Positions 31,501 to 39,618 are shown, counted from the stretch's first letter. The stretch is DNA of 47,144 nucleotides from Rhodococcus sp. Leaf247 (GCF_001426185.1 NZ_LMRP01000005.1:1-47144), one strand, 5' to 3'. Notes: a model not told the origin generated them from the sequence alone. Program-made: numbers and translations.

Positions 31501-34500
31501 CGAGGCCGACGCGAGCGAGGCCGAACTGGTCGACCTCGTCTCGACCGAACTGGGTACCGATTGGCCGCGTCTGGTCGCACCGTCGTTCGACGCCCGCAAG
31601 GCCGTCCTGATCGACGACCGCTGGGCCACGGCGCGCGAGGACCTCGCTCGCCTGTGGGTCGGAGACGCGAAGGCTCAGGCGCTCGCCGTCGGAGCCTTCG
31701 CCGGGACCGGCGACGCTGTCGCCGATCATGCGACCTGGTGGAGCAACCGTGCGGATTCGCAAGGTCTGACCGCGCTGGCCGAGACCTACCGCGCCATCGC
31801 GACGGCTGCAGCCTCGACCAGCGAGGCCTCCACCCGCTGGGCAGGCCAGGTCGCCGTGGTCACCGGTGCGAGCAAGAACTCCATCGCCGCCGCGGTGACG
31901 AGCGAACTGCTGTCCGGAGGTGCCACGGTTTTCCTGACCACCTCACGCCTCGACGAGAGCCGTGTCGGCTTCTACCGGGAGCTCTACCGCACCAGTGCCA
32001 CTGCGGGAGCTGCACTCTGGGTCGTTCCGGCCAACATGGCGTCCTACGCCGACGTCGATGCGTTCATCGAGTGGATCGGTAGCGATCAGATCGACTCCGC
32101 CGGTGGCGCCAAGACGCTGGTGAAACCGGCGATCACGCCGACGATGCTCTTCCCGTTCGCCGCGCCCCGCGTGGCCGGCGAGCTGTCGGACGCCGGATCG
32201 CGGGCCGAGATGGAGATGCGAGTCCTGCTCTGGTCGGTGGAGCGTCTGATCGGTGGACTGTCGAAGATCGGTATCGACCGCGACGTCGATGCGCGACTGC
32301 ACGTCACGTTGCCGGGCTCACCCAACCGCGGCCTCTTCGGCGGCGACGGTGCGTACGGCGAGTCGAAGGCTGCGCTCGACGCAGTCGTCAACCGGTGGAA
32401 GGCCGAGCGCACCTGGGCCGAGCGAGTCACGTTGGTGCACGCACGGATCGGGTGGGTCCGGGGCACCGGCCTCATGGGCCACAACGATCCTGTCGCCAAT
32501 GCAGCCGAAGCGGCCGGTGTGCGCACCTGGTCCACCGCCGAGATGGCGGAACAGTTGCTGGCAACCTGCGACGAGGCCTCCCGTGAGGCCGCTGCGCAGG
32601 CTCCGCTCGAGGTGGATCTGACGGGCGGACTGGCCGAGGCCGGGCTCGACCTGGCCGCACTGGCCAAGCAGGCGGCCGACGAGGCCGTCGCCGACGAGAC
32701 CGTCGCGGACGACCTGGCAACGATCGACGCCCTGCCGGCGCCGCCGCGCCCGGCCGAGCAGTTGCCTGCACCGTCGTGGCCCGCACTGGACATCGATCCG
32801 GCCGAGATGGTCGTCATCGTCGGTACCGGCGAGCTCGGACCCTACGGCAGTGCTCGTACCCGCTTCGAGATGGAGGTCGACGAGAAGCTCTCGGCGGCAG
32901 GCGTTCTCGAGCTCGCATGGAGCACCGGCCTGGTGGTCTGGGAGAACGATCCCAAGCCCGGGTGGTACGACGTCGAGTCCGGTGACCTGGTGCCCGAGGC
33001 GGAGATCGCCGACAAGTACCACGACACGGTCGTCGAGCGCTGCGGCATCCGTCGCTACGAGGACGACGGCGCCATGGTGAACAACACGGCGCCGCTGATG
33101 ACCTCGGTGTTCCTGGACAACGACCTGACGTTCGTCGTCGGCAGCGAAGCGGAGGCTCGCGCCTTCGTCGGAGCCGACCCCGAGCGCACCGTCGTGAACA
33201 CGAACGCGGACGGCGACTGGCAGGTCACGCGGAAGGCCGGCACCGAGATCCGCGTGCCGCGTCAGATGAAGCTGACCCGCACGGTCGGTGGACAGATTCC
33301 GACGGGCTTCGACCCGGTCAAGTGGGGCATCTCGCCCGACATGGCCGGCTCGGTGGACCGCGTCGCACTCTGGAACATCGTCTGCACCGTCGACGCGTTC
33401 ATCACCAGCGGTTTCGACCCGTCCGAGCTCATGCGCTGGACCCACCCCTCGTTGGTGGCCAACACGCAGGGCACCGGCATGGGCGGCATGGAATCGATGC
33501 GCTCGCTGTACATCGACACGCTGCTCGGTGATGCGCGGGCGAACGACATCCTGCAGGAAGCTCTGCCGAATGTCGTTGCCGCGCATGTCGTCCAGTCCTA
33601 CGTCGGTTCGTACGGCGCCATGGTCCACCCCGTCGCGGCGTGCGCCACGGCCGCGGTGTCCGTAGAGGAAGGCGTCGACAAGATCCGACTCGGCAAGGCG
33701 ACGTTCGTCGTCTCGGGCGGATTCGACGACCTCAGCACCGAGGGCATCATCGGATTCGGTGACATGTCCGCGACGGCCGACTCGGCGTCCATGCATGCCA
33801 AGGGCATCAGTGATCGCCGGTTCTCCCGGGCCAACGACCGGCGACGTGGCGGCTTCGTCGAGTCGCACGGCGGCGGAACGATTCTCCTCGCTCGCGGTGA
33901 CCTGGCGCTCGAGATGGGACTCCCGGTCCTGGGCGTCGTCGGATGGGCGCAGTCGTTCGGTGACGGTGTCCACACCTCGATTCCGGCTCCCGGCCTCGGT
34001 GCTCTGGGCGTCGGCCGCGGAGGACAGGATTCGGCGATGGCTCTGTCGCTGAGTGCACTCGGAGTCGCCGCGGACGACATCGCGGTCATCTCCAAGCACG
34101 ACACCTCGACCAACGCCAACGACCCCAACGAGGCGGAGCTGCACACTCGTCTCGCCCGGGCCCTCGGGCGCACGGACGGCAACCCGCTGTTCGTCGTGTC
34201 GCAGAAGTCGCTCACCGGACACAGCAAGGGTGGAGCGGCAGCGTTCCAGCTGATCGGTCTGTGCCAGGTGCTCGCACAGGGAGTCGTGCCGCCGAACCGC
34301 AGTCTCGATTGCGTCGACGACAAGATGACCGAGTTCGACCACCTCGTGTGGGCTCGTGAACCGCTCCGGTTCGGAGATCGGTTGCCGCTCAAGGCCGGTC
34401 TGCTGACCAGCCTCGGCTTCGGGCACGTGTCCGGCCTCATCGCCGTGGTGCATCCGCAGGCGTTCATCGAGGCCGTACCGGCCGAGCGTCGGGACGACTA

Positions 34501-34714
34501 CGTGGCCAAGGCGCAGGCGCGCCTCGTCGCCGGCCGACGCCGGTTGATGGACGCGATGTGCGGTGGATCGGCGCTGTACGAGCGTCCGGAAGACCGCCGG
34601 TTGGGTCATGAGGGAACGTCGAGCGATGCCAAGCATCAGCGCGAGGTCGACATGTTGCTCAGCGAAGATTCTCGCCTCGGCGCGGACGACGTCTACCGTA
34701 CGGTGGCCAAGTGA
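25514..34714 (+). CDS. fas: Type I fatty acid synthase (single chain)
   Basis: A 3066-residue cytosolic synthase for de novo acyl-CoA synthesis, also feeding mycolic acid precursors in this order. GTG 25514 follows AGGAGAGG. Domains in order: acetyltransferase (GHSQG, S149), enoyl reductase (from about 415, LLAGMTPTTVD), hot-dog dehydratase (GDHNPIH, H1223), malonyl/palmitoyl transferase (GHSVG, S1432), an Ala/Pro linker (about 1735-1765), acyl carrier domain (GVSSRRNQLLVDLG, phosphopantetheine serine about S1803), ketoreductase (TGASK, 2117-2121) and ketosynthase (C2710 in ACATAAVSVEEG, H2862, H2903). No phosphopantetheine transferase domain is fused; acpS overlaps the stop codon. Confidence 0.98.
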   Translation: MTINESTPPNRQRSTDRAEALAERFVAGERYAFAFGGQGAPWLPTLDELTRDCALEPQITELVNSAATILAPVSQELLVVRPLGFDPIAWMLEQELADDPSAGPSTAALSSAAVSVPGVLLTQIAALRALSVQGLDYTATPPAAVIGHSQGVLAQAAVADQGRSDAELLAVAQLIGAAAGLVGRRRGLIGAGERAPMIAVSAVDPVRLKTIVDEVAGDDASTSAVVAIRNGRRRVVLSGPYTKLVRVQQRCEEISAAETRERDAKKRGGAIFAPVFEPLDIEVGFHHPQMDEAVDVVASWAARCGVDVERARSLAQSILVDPVDWVAATESVVESGASWILDLGPGDALTRLTASNISGHGVGVVAASTRTGHRNLLTPGAAPEVDRPWSDFAPTVVQLPNGYTGVETSFTKLTGRSPILLAGMTPTTVDPKIVAAATNAGHWAELAGGGQVTEEIFAGHVAELQDLLEPGRSVQFNSLFLDPYLWKLQLGGKRLVQKARTAGAPFDGVVVTAGIPELEEAVALIQELTEVGISHVCFKPGTVAQIRAVIRIANEVPDYPVIVHIEGGRAGGHHSWEDLDDLLVATYAELRSHDNIVICVGGGIGTPERAADYLTGRWSEAAGFPAMPLDGILVGTAAMATLEATTSPEVKQLLVDTPGTPDWVGAGTAIGGMASGRSQLGADIHEIDNAASRTGRLLDDVAGDDEAVAARREEIIAALDSTAKPYFGDVASMTYLQWLERYVELAVGHDIDTDTPWLDVTWRVRFRDMLQRAEARLHPSDRGPVPTLFADEDLLNRPADAIAALTAAYPDAGSVELHPADVPFFISLCRLPGKPVNFVPVVDKDVRRWWRSDSLWQAHDARYSADQVCVIPGTVAVAGIDRLNEPVGDLLNRFEKAAADRLLAEGVESVAVATRRHPDIAGGLVGMVLAAPDITWASRLAPNPVRRLGALSEWDVVSDELATHARTGASLSVVGTDQVLLSVPLSPGKTVDIRISVPASAVDGGAPLVTDADAESSMSALLGVAAGQDLPTVKNGSARLNIAWSPDLVADHAGVTGSGLPAAFGIGHSAVPDVLVGACWPAVFAVLGSARTADAGAVIEGMLDLVHLDHRIDLVGELPDHHSILVVKAEAGEVVDTDLGRVVEVSVEIGAMLGEGLDAPVVATLVERFAIRGRTGTGTLSDPPRAGGSVTDALVETPRRRRRDTAVTAPRHMGAFAQVSGDHNPIHTSDAAALLAGLGSPIVHGMWLSAAAQQVVVAVDPSATTPPRRLTAWTTRFLGMVRPGATIDVRVDRIGFEAGTEVVEVSCKVDGDMVMLATGRIAAPKTVYAFPGQGIQQPGMGLDARARSKAAREIWERADKHTRAALGFSILAVVRDNPTELRARGVVHRHPDGVLHLTQFTQVAMAVLGVAQVAELRESGAFVEGSFLAGHSVGEYNALAAVAGVLPLEAVLEVVFQRGSAMHQLVPRDAKGRSQYRMAAIRPSQIGLADEDVISFVEAIGERTGEFLQVVNLNLRGSQYAIAGTVAGLDALEVEIDRRRAEFGGKRAFIVVPGIDVPFHSTVLRGGVDDFRARLLDLLPADIDPSILVGRYIPNLVPRLFSLERDFVQEIADLVPSQPLSDVLGSWDDWAARPSDLCRVVLTELLAWQFASPVRWIETQDLLFGDESDGGLSIERFVEVGLGSVPTVANLATNTLKLPGRIGHPVEVLNIERDAAVVFSTDTDPEIVDEPEAPATDPAATAAPAAAAAPAAAPSAPAGAPRPDDIAFTASDATTVLIALWTKLRIDQIGPADTIEALCDGVSSRRNQLLVDLGSELSLGAIDGAADADMGALAGTVNKLARTYRPYGPVLTDSVNDHLRKVFGPSGRRPGSIAERIAKVWQLGDGWSHHVTAEVALGTRDGSSIRGGDLGGLAPGALADGAAVDAVIDAAVAAVGQRRGIQVSMPSSGGGGGGGTVDAAALGEFTENITGRSGVLASAARLVLEQLGFADEATLPEADASEAELVDLVSTELGTDWPRLVAPSFDARKAVLIDDRWATAREDLARLWVGDAKAQALAVGAFAGTGDAVADHATWWSNRADSQGLTALAETYRAIATAAASTSEASTRWAGQVAVVTGASKNSIAAAVTSELLSGGATVFLTTSRLDESRVGFYRELYRTSATAGAALWVVPANMASYADVDAFIEWIGSDQIDSAGGAKTLVKPAITPTMLFPFAAPRVAGELSDAGSRAEMEMRVLLWSVERLIGGLSKIGIDRDVDARLHVTLPGSPNRGLFGGDGAYGESKAALDAVVNRWKAERTWAERVTLVHARIGWVRGTGLMGHNDPVANAAEAAGVRTWSTAEMAEQLLATCDEASREAAAQAPLEVDLTGGLAEAGLDLAALAKQAADEAVADETVADDLATIDALPAPPRPAEQLPAPSWPALDIDPAEMVVIVGTGELGPYGSARTRFEMEVDEKLSAAGVLELAWSTGLVVWENDPKPGWYDVESGDLVPEAEIADKYHDTVVERCGIRRYEDDGAMVNNTAPLMTSVFLDNDLTFVVGSEAEARAFVGADPERTVVNTNADGDWQVTRKAGTEIRVPRQMKLTRTVGGQIPTGFDPVKWGISPDMAGSVDRVALWNIVCTVDAFITSGFDPSELMRWTHPSLVANTQGTGMGGMESMRSLYIDTLLGDARANDILQEALPNVVAAHVVQSYVGSYGAMVHPVAACATAAVSVEEGVDKIRLGKATFVVSGGFDDLSTEGIIGFGDMSATADSASMHAKGISDRRFSRANDRRRGGFVESHGGGTILLARGDLALEMGLPVLGVVGWAQSFGDGVHTSIPAPGLGALGVGRGGQDSAMALSLSALGVAADDIAVISKHDTSTNANDPNEAELHTRLARALGRTDGNPLFVVSQKSLTGHSKGGAAAFQLIGLCQVLAQGVVPPNRSLDCVDDKMTEFDHLVWAREPLRFGDRLPLKAGLLTSLGFGHVSGLIAVVHPQAFIEAVPAERRDDYVAKAQARLVAGRRRLMDAMCGGSALYERPEDRRLGHEGTSSDAKHQREVDMLLSEDSRLGADDVYRTVAK

Positions 34715-35103
34715 GCATCCTCGGAGTCGGTCTGGATCTGGTGTCGGTCTCGGAGTTCGCCGAGCAGATGGAGCGAGTGGGGACCACCATGGTCCGCGAC
34801 AGCTTCACTGCCGGCGAGCGGCGGCACGCCGCCACCAAGAGCGCGGAACCCGCGCGGCACTACGCCGCGCGGTGGGCCGCGAAGGAAGCTGTGCTGAAGG
34901 CATGGGCCGCATCACGTTTCGCACGTGCGCCCCAGATCGGCGACAACCCGTACCCGTTGATCGAAGTGGTCAACGATGCGTGGGGACGGCCGTCCATCAA
35001 GCTGCACGGGATGGCGGCGGAGTTCCTGCCGACGGTCAAGATCCACCTGTCGCTGACGCACGACGGTGACATCGCGGGAGCGGTGGCAATTCTGGAGGAG
35101 TGA
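34711..35103 (+). CDS. acpS: Holo-[acyl-carrier-protein] synthase
   Basis: A 130-residue AcpS-type phosphopantetheinyl transferase that moves 4'-phosphopantetheine from CoA to the carrier domain of Fas. Magnesium-binding D9 (GVGLDLV) and E59 (RWAAKEAVLKAW) and the C-terminal LSLTHDGDIAGAVAI are present. Its GTG start overlaps the fas TGA (GTGA), which couples translation of the synthase and its activator. Same arrangement as Rv2523c-Rv2524c. Confidence 0.97.
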   Translation: MSILGVGLDLVSVSEFAEQMERVGTTMVRDSFTAGERRHAATKSAEPARHYAARWAAKEAVLKAWAASRFARAPQIGDNPYPLIEVVNDAWGRPSIKLHGMAAEFLPTVKIHLSLTHDGDIAGAVAILEE

Positions 35104-35125
35104 CCTCCGGAGAACTGCGAGACGA

Positions 35126-35162
35126 GGGGAGCCGGCGCGATCAGCGTCGGCTCTCCTTTTCT
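35126..35162. terminator. Terminator between acpS and the TetR gene
   Basis: Arms GGGGAGCCG (35126-35134) and CGGCTCTCC (35148-35156) with one G-T wobble, followed by TTTTCT. It follows the acpS stop by 23 bases and its loop contains the stop codon of the convergent TetR gene, so it probably ends the fas-acpS transcript. Confidence 0.65.
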
Positions 35163-35905
35163 GCTACCAGGAGGTAGGCGCCCATGAGGCGCTTGAGTTC
35201 GGCGACGGCATCCGCATGGGACTGGCCGTCCTGCACCGAGAAGTTCAGCATCGAGTAGACGACGTGCACCAGCACCTCGGCCATGAGGTTGCGTCGGACA
35301 CGGGGTGTGCGCGGAGTCAGCGGCGCCAGCATCCGCTCGACCTGGGCCGCGAACGCCTTCTCGTGGATCATTCCGGTGGTCCTGGTGGCCGGTGTCGACT
35401 GCATCGCCAGCCACACCTCGCGCCGGGACGGGTCGGACGTCCACAGTCCGGACAGGTGGTCGAGGAAGTCGTCGAGGAAGCGGAGCCAGTCGAGCGACGG
35501 GATCTCACCGTCGAAATCCGACAGCTCCTGCTCCACGCCGGACAGATCTCTGCGACTGAGCTCGCACACGATGACGTACTTGTTGGCGAAGAACTGGTAC
35601 AGCGTGCCGATGGGCAGACCAGCCCGCGCTGCCACTTCCTCGCACGTGAACGACTCGAAACCCACGTCCGTCAGGAGATCGCGCGATGCACTGAGCAGAG
35701 CGTCGAACTTCTTCTTGCTGCGTTCCTGGGTGGGCCGTCGGCGCGGAAGCAGCTCGACGGGCTCGTTCGCGTCGGCGTTCTCGCTGGTGTCGTCACCGTC
35801 GCGGACATCGGATTCGTCCTGGTGAGGACCGGTCGACGGGTGCGGTGCCGACGGGTCCCGCGCGCTGAGCATCGGTGATCCGTCGGTCGACTCCACGGTG
35901 CCCAC
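35141..35905 (-). CDS. TetR family transcriptional regulator
   Basis: A 254-residue one-component repressor-type regulator. An unusually long, acidic and probably disordered N-terminus (about 50 residues) precedes RRRPTQERSKKKFDALL and a classic TetR helix-turn-helix (about 84-112: FTCEEVAARAGLPIGTLYQFF). The C-terminal ligand domain ends with AELKRLMGAYLLVAE. Start GTG 35905; a shorter start at ATG 35872 is possible. It does not look like M. tuberculosis FasR. It diverges from the Ala/Pro-rich membrane protein gene across a region with a symmetrical site at 35965-35979, so regulation of that gene and itself is the simplest guess. Confidence 0.9.
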   Translation of the reverse strand: MGTVESTDGSPMLSARDPSAPHPSTGPHQDESDVRDGDDTSENADANEPVELLPRRRPTQERSKKKFDALLSASRDLLTDVGFESFTCEEVAARAGLPIGTLYQFFANKYVIVCELSRRDLSGVEQELSDFDGEIPSLDWLRFLDDFLDHLSGLWTSDPSRREVWLAMQSTPATRTTGMIHEKAFAAQVERMLAPLTPRTPRVRRNLMAEVLVHVVYSMLNFSVQDGQSHADAVAELKRLMGAYLLVAEKESRR

Positions 35906-35964
35906 AGTATCCGTTTCGCCGCTGATCTCGAACAGGGCGACACCATTCTGCAGCGACCAATATG

Positions 35965-35979
35965 AACTTACGGTATGTT
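35965..35979. promoter_or_regulatory. Symmetrical operator-like site, AACnTACnGTAnGTT
   Basis: The sequence AACTTACGGTATGTT is symmetrical at 12 of its 14 non-central positions (AAC-TAC / GTA-GTT), centred on 35972. It lies 60 bp from the TetR start and 123 bp from the divergent gene start. Length and symmetry fit a TetR-family operator. Confidence 0.6.
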
Positions 35980-36101
35980 TAGAGTCGATAACAAGGCAAG
36001 ACGTTCACTGAAGTGGCGTCCAGTCGGCCATGGATACCGGTCTCGGGGGAGTTCCAACGGTGGGGTCGGCTGCGCCTGTCTGCGAGAAGAGGAGGCACAC
36101 C

Positions 36102-37307
36102 ATGAGCAACACCCCGAAGAAGAGTGCGCGAGGACGTGGTGACACCACGGTGGTGTCTGCTGTCCTCCTCTACGACCTGGACGGCAGCACCGTCACCGCC
36201 ACGTTGCTCTCACCTGTCGACGGCTCCGAGCTGGGCGCCGCCGAATCCATCCACCTCGACAGCTTCTCGCCGGAACAGATCGGGCTGACCGTGCCGATCC
36301 TGTGGGATCTTGTCGACGTCGCCGAAGCCAACGTCATGTGCGTCGTGACCTCGGGTGCCGCCGCGGACATCGACGTCGCACCTCCCATCCTCGAGCTCGC
36401 GTTCGGCGTGCCGGTCTTCGGCTCCGCCACCCCCCCGCCGTCCTCGGACGAGGTAGCGCCCGTGAAGCCTGCCGTGGCGCGATCCACGTCGCCCGTTCGA
36501 CCGGTTCCGGCCGTGCCGATCCGCCGGTCGTCCGCGACGACGGCACGTCCGGCCCCGTCACTGGTGAAGAAGTCCGGGGTCGCCGCTGCGGCTGCTGCGG
36601 CCGCCGCAGCACGACCGGCCGCGACCGAACCCGAGGTCGTTCCCGCACCGGCCGTCGAGGACCGTCCGACCGTTCACGACACCGACACGGAGGTGTTCCC
36701 GGCCGTCGTCCTCCCTGAGGTGGCCGTGCAGCACGACGACGCGCCGACGGAATCCTTCCTGGTCGTCCCCACTGCCGCGGCCGTCGCCGCGCCCCGTCGG
36801 TCCCGCCGAGCTGTCGGGTTCGCCGGTGCTGCCGCCGCAGCAGTTCTGGTCGCCGCCGGCATCGGCACCGCCGCCGTGATCTCGGGTGGATCGGACAGCG
36901 CACCACAGAACACGGCTGCGACCCAGCAGGCTCCGGATTCCGCGCCGACCGTCGACAGTCCCGCACTCGCCGCGGCTGCGCCTGCTCCGGCGGCTCCTCC
37001 CGTCGCACCTCCTGCTGCTCCTGCGGAACCGTTGCCCACCGACGCAGCCGACGCTCCGGCTGCCGCACCCGACTGGACGGCGCCCGCAGCCGCAGCGCCC
37101 GCTCCCTGGACTGCCGCGACCCCGGCACCCACCTCGTGGACGTCACCGTCGTCGTCGCAGTCGCCCAGTGCCGTTCCGCCGCCGCAGTTCACTGTCCCTG
37201 TGCCGGAGAACGATCCGAGCAAGTCCCGTCAGCAACTCCAGGACGAGGCGTGGGCCAAGCACTGGGCCGAGACCGGCCAGTGGCTGAACCAGGAGTTCCC
37301 GCAGTAA
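36102..37307 (+). CDS. Ala/Pro-rich single-pass membrane protein, unknown function
   Basis: A 401-residue protein starting at ATG 36102 behind AGAGGAGG. I do not recognise the family. Residues about 15-110 look folded (VVSAVLLYDLDGSTVTATLL, FGVPVFGS). Residues 110-235 are a Pro/Ala/Val linker with basic and acidic patches, including a run of nine alanines. RRSRRAVGFAGAAAAAVLVAAGIGT (about 231-257) gives a positively charged stop and one membrane helix. A Pro/Ala/Ser/Thr stalk follows and a short charged C-terminal patch (DPSKSRQQLQDEAWAKHWAE). Orientation is probably N-terminus inside, stalk outside. It and the TetR gene separate acpS from the peptidase gene that adjoins it in M. tuberculosis. 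Confidence 0.75.
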   Translation: MSNTPKKSARGRGDTTVVSAVLLYDLDGSTVTATLLSPVDGSELGAAESIHLDSFSPEQIGLTVPILWDLVDVAEANVMCVVTSGAAADIDVAPPILELAFGVPVFGSATPPPSSDEVAPVKPAVARSTSPVRPVPAVPIRRSSATTARPAPSLVKKSGVAAAAAAAAAARPAATEPEVVPAPAVEDRPTVHDTDTEVFPAVVLPEVAVQHDDAPTESFLVVPTAAAVAAPRRSRRAVGFAGAAAAAVLVAAGIGTAAVISGGSDSAPQNTAATQQAPDSAPTVDSPALAAAAPAPAAPPVAPPAAPAEPLPTDAADAPAAAPDWTAPAAAAPAPWTAATPAPTSWTSPSSSQSPSAVPPPQFTVPVPENDPSKSRQQLQDEAWAKHWAETGQWLNQEFPQ

Positions 37308-37338
37308 CCGCTCGCAGGCACAGTGCCAGACTGGGTGG

Positions 37339-38739
37339 ATGACGTCAGGCACCGAAGCTTCTGTCCCGTCCGTCGAGCAACTGCGCGAGCGGGTGCGCGC
37401 TGGCATGCCCCGAGTCCGTGACGAGTTGGCCACGCTGGTGGCCTTCCGCTCCATCGCGGACCCGGAGCAGGCGCCCCCGTCCGAGTGTCGTGCAGCTGCG
37501 GAATGGGTGCGCGACGCTTTCCGCGATGTCGGCATCACCGACGCCGAGTTGTACGACACGTCCGACGGCTCGGCCGCCGTCATCGGCCGTCGACCCGCTG
37601 CACCCGGCGCACCGACGGTGTTGCTGTACTCGCACTACGACGTTCAGCCTGCCGGCGACGAGTCACTGTGGAACACGCCACCTTTCGAGCTGATCGAACG
37701 TGGCGGTCGCTGGCACGGGCGGGGATCCGCGGACTGCAAGGGCAACGTCCTGATGCACCTGTCAGCACTTCGTGCGCTGGCGGACGATGCGGAGGTGGGC
37801 GTGGTCGTCGTCTGCGAAGGGTCGGAGGAAACCGGCACCGGTGGCCTCGAAGACCTGGTGAACGAGCGGCCCGAACTGTTCGCGTCGGACATCGTCGTGA
37901 TCGGTGACACGGGCAACATCGCCGTCGGCACCCCGACGTTGACGACATCTCTCCGCGGAATGGCGATCATTCGCGTCGACATCGAAACATTGAACGGTGC
38001 AGTCCATTCCGGAATGTACGGCGGGCCGGCGCCCGACGCACTGGTGGCGTTGATCGCCGTTCTCGCGTCCCTGCACGACGAGCACGGGAACACGACCATC
38101 GACGGTGTCGACGGCACCGGGACGTGGCAGGGCGCCGACTACCCGATCGACCGCCTCCGGGACGACGCGGGAGTGCTCGACGGTGTCGACCTCACCGGCA
38201 GCGGCAGCATCGCCGACCATCTGTGGGCGCGGCCGTCGGTCACCGTCATGGGTATCGATTGCCCGCCCGTGGTCGGGAGCGCCGCCGCTGTCGTTCCGCG
38301 AGCGTCCGCCCGCATCGGTCTGCGCATCCCGCCGGGCATGGATGCCGAACGGACACGAGACCTTCTGATCGCCCATATCGAGAAGGCGTCACCGTGGTCC
38401 GTGCGCGTGAACGTCACGCCCGACGCGGTGGGTGCCCCGTTCTCCGCGCGGACGGACGGCCCCGCGTACAGCGCGCTGCTCGGCGCACTCGGCGACGCCT
38501 ACGGTCAGCCCGTGCAGTTCGCGGGGCAGGGAGGCTCGATCCCGCTGTGCACTGCGCTGCAGCGGGCCGTGCCCGACGCGGAGATGGTCCTGATGGGCGT
38601 CGAGGAGCCCCTCTGCACCATCCACGCGCCGAACGAGAGCGTCGACCCGACCGAGATCGAGAACATAGCCGTGGCCGAAGCCGCCTTCCTCAGCAGAGTG
38701 CCGGGGGAGTGGCGGCTCAGAGCTTCAGATCGCGGATGA
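37339..38739 (+). CDS. M20 family metallopeptidase (dipeptidase)
   Basis: A 466-residue M20 dipeptidase, equivalent to Rv2522c. Di-zinc site residues are visible: H99 and D101 (LLYSHYDVQ), D132 (GRGSADCKG), and catalytic E163/ligand E164 (EGSEETGTGG). The lid domain lies between about 210 and 330 (NGAVHSGMYGGPAPDAL). The C-terminal FAGQGGSIPLCTALQ and CTIHAPNESVD complete the active site. The last 23 bases overlap the end of the convergent bcp gene. Confidence 0.92.
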   Translation: MTSGTEASVPSVEQLRERVRAGMPRVRDELATLVAFRSIADPEQAPPSECRAAAEWVRDAFRDVGITDAELYDTSDGSAAVIGRRPAAPGAPTVLLYSHYDVQPAGDESLWNTPPFELIERGGRWHGRGSADCKGNVLMHLSALRALADDAEVGVVVVCEGSEETGTGGLEDLVNERPELFASDIVVIGDTGNIAVGTPTLTTSLRGMAIIRVDIETLNGAVHSGMYGGPAPDALVALIAVLASLHDEHGNTTIDGVDGTGTWQGADYPIDRLRDDAGVLDGVDLTGSGSIADHLWARPSVTVMGIDCPPVVGSAAAVVPRASARIGLRIPPGMDAERTRDLLIAHIEKASPWSVRVNVTPDAVGAPFSARTDGPAYSALLGALGDAYGQPVQFAGQGGSIPLCTALQRAVPDAEMVLMGVEEPLCTIHAPNESVDPTEIENIAVAEAAFLSRVPGEWRLRASDRG

Positions 38740-39190
38740 GCTTGGCGACGTGGCCGGTGGCCTTCACGTTGTACTGAGCCACCTCGACCTTGCCGTCGGC
38801 GTCGATGACGAACGTCGACCGGATCACACCGGTGACGGTCTTGCCGTACATCGACTTCTCGCCGAACGCGCCCCACGCCTGCAGAGTCGACTTCTCCGGG
38901 TCCGACAACAACGGGAAGGTCAGACCCTCCGCGTCACGGAACTTCGCCAGCTTCGCGGGCTTGTCGGGGGAAATTCCCAGCACGTCCAGGCCGGCGTCGT
39001 TCAGCTGAGCGAGGCTGTCGCGGAAGTCGCAGGCCTGCTTCGTGCAGCCCGGTGTCCCTGCGGCGGGGTAGAAGTACACCACCACGCGCTTACCGGCGTA
39101 GTCCGCCAGCGAGACGGTGTTGGCGTCGGCGTCGGACAGGGTCAGATCGGGAGCGGCATCGCCGGCGGAGAGTCTCGAGTTCGCGGTCAC
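38717..39190 (-). CDS. bcp: Bcp/PrxQ-type thiol peroxidase
   Basis: A 157-residue peroxiredoxin that reduces hydroperoxides. Peroxidatic C49 (TPGCTKQACDF) and resolving C54 five residues later define the atypical two-cysteine PrxQ class. TFPLLSDPE and GVIRSTFVIDADGKV are typical. GTG 39190 is chosen because it gives the same length as M. tuberculosis Bcp (Rv2521); nine more codons upstream are open but unlike the family. Confidence 0.95.
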   Translation of the reverse strand: MTANSRLSAGDAAPDLTLSDADANTVSLADYAGKRVVVYFYPAAGTPGCTKQACDFRDSLAQLNDAGLDVLGISPDKPAKLAKFRDAEGLTFPLLSDPEKSTLQAWGAFGEKSMYGKTVTGVIRSTFVIDADGKVEVAQYNVKATGHVAKLIRDLKL

Positions 39191-39304
39191 GCCACCAAAC
39201 CTATCTCGACACCTCACAGTCGGAGGAGCGAGCCGGACGGCGTGCTCTAGGCTCGTGAGTCAACCGCACCAGTTCTGCACAGACGCTCACCCGGGAGGGC
39301 TTTC

Positions 39305-39526
39305 GTGGCACGCAACACCGACAACATCGAGCGCGACATCGAGGCCGCACGCGACCAGCTGGCGTCGACGCTGGACGAGCTCAGCGTGCGCGCCAACCCC
39401 AAGCGCCTGGTGGAGAACACCAAGCGCAGCGTCGTCAGCACCCTCAACGAGCCGGCAGTGAAGTTCTCGCTCATCGGAGTCGGAGCTGTCGTCGCATTGC
39501 TGGTGATCCGCAAGATCGTCAGCTGA
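39305..39526 (+). CDS. DUF3618 small membrane protein
   Basis: A 73-residue protein from GTG 39305. The first half (NIERDIEAARDQLASTLDEL) is an amphipathic helix typical of DUF3618, and the C-terminal VKFSLIGVGAVVALLVI is one membrane helix ending in basic residues. It matches Rv2520c in place next to bcp. Function unknown. Confidence 0.85.
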   Translation: MARNTDNIERDIEAARDQLASTLDELSVRANPKRLVENTKRSVVSTLNEPAVKFSLIGVGAVVALLVIRKIVS

Positions 39527-39618
39527 GCATCCGCGCAGGTCAGTGACTCGATTTCACTCCCCGCGCGCCAGGTGTTAATGTCTTTCACGCACCAAGGAGC
39601 GCACGTTGCTCCGACCAT

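Noticed and set aside
27452..31762. A 1436-codon open frame on the minus strand inside fas
   Set aside because: It is exactly antisense to fas, has a composition dominated by Asp, Gly, Arg and His typical of high-GC shadow frames, and no recognisable domain.
32318..34636. A 772-codon open minus-strand frame in the 3' part of fas
   Set aside because: Antisense to the ketosynthase region whose catalytic residues are clear on the plus strand.
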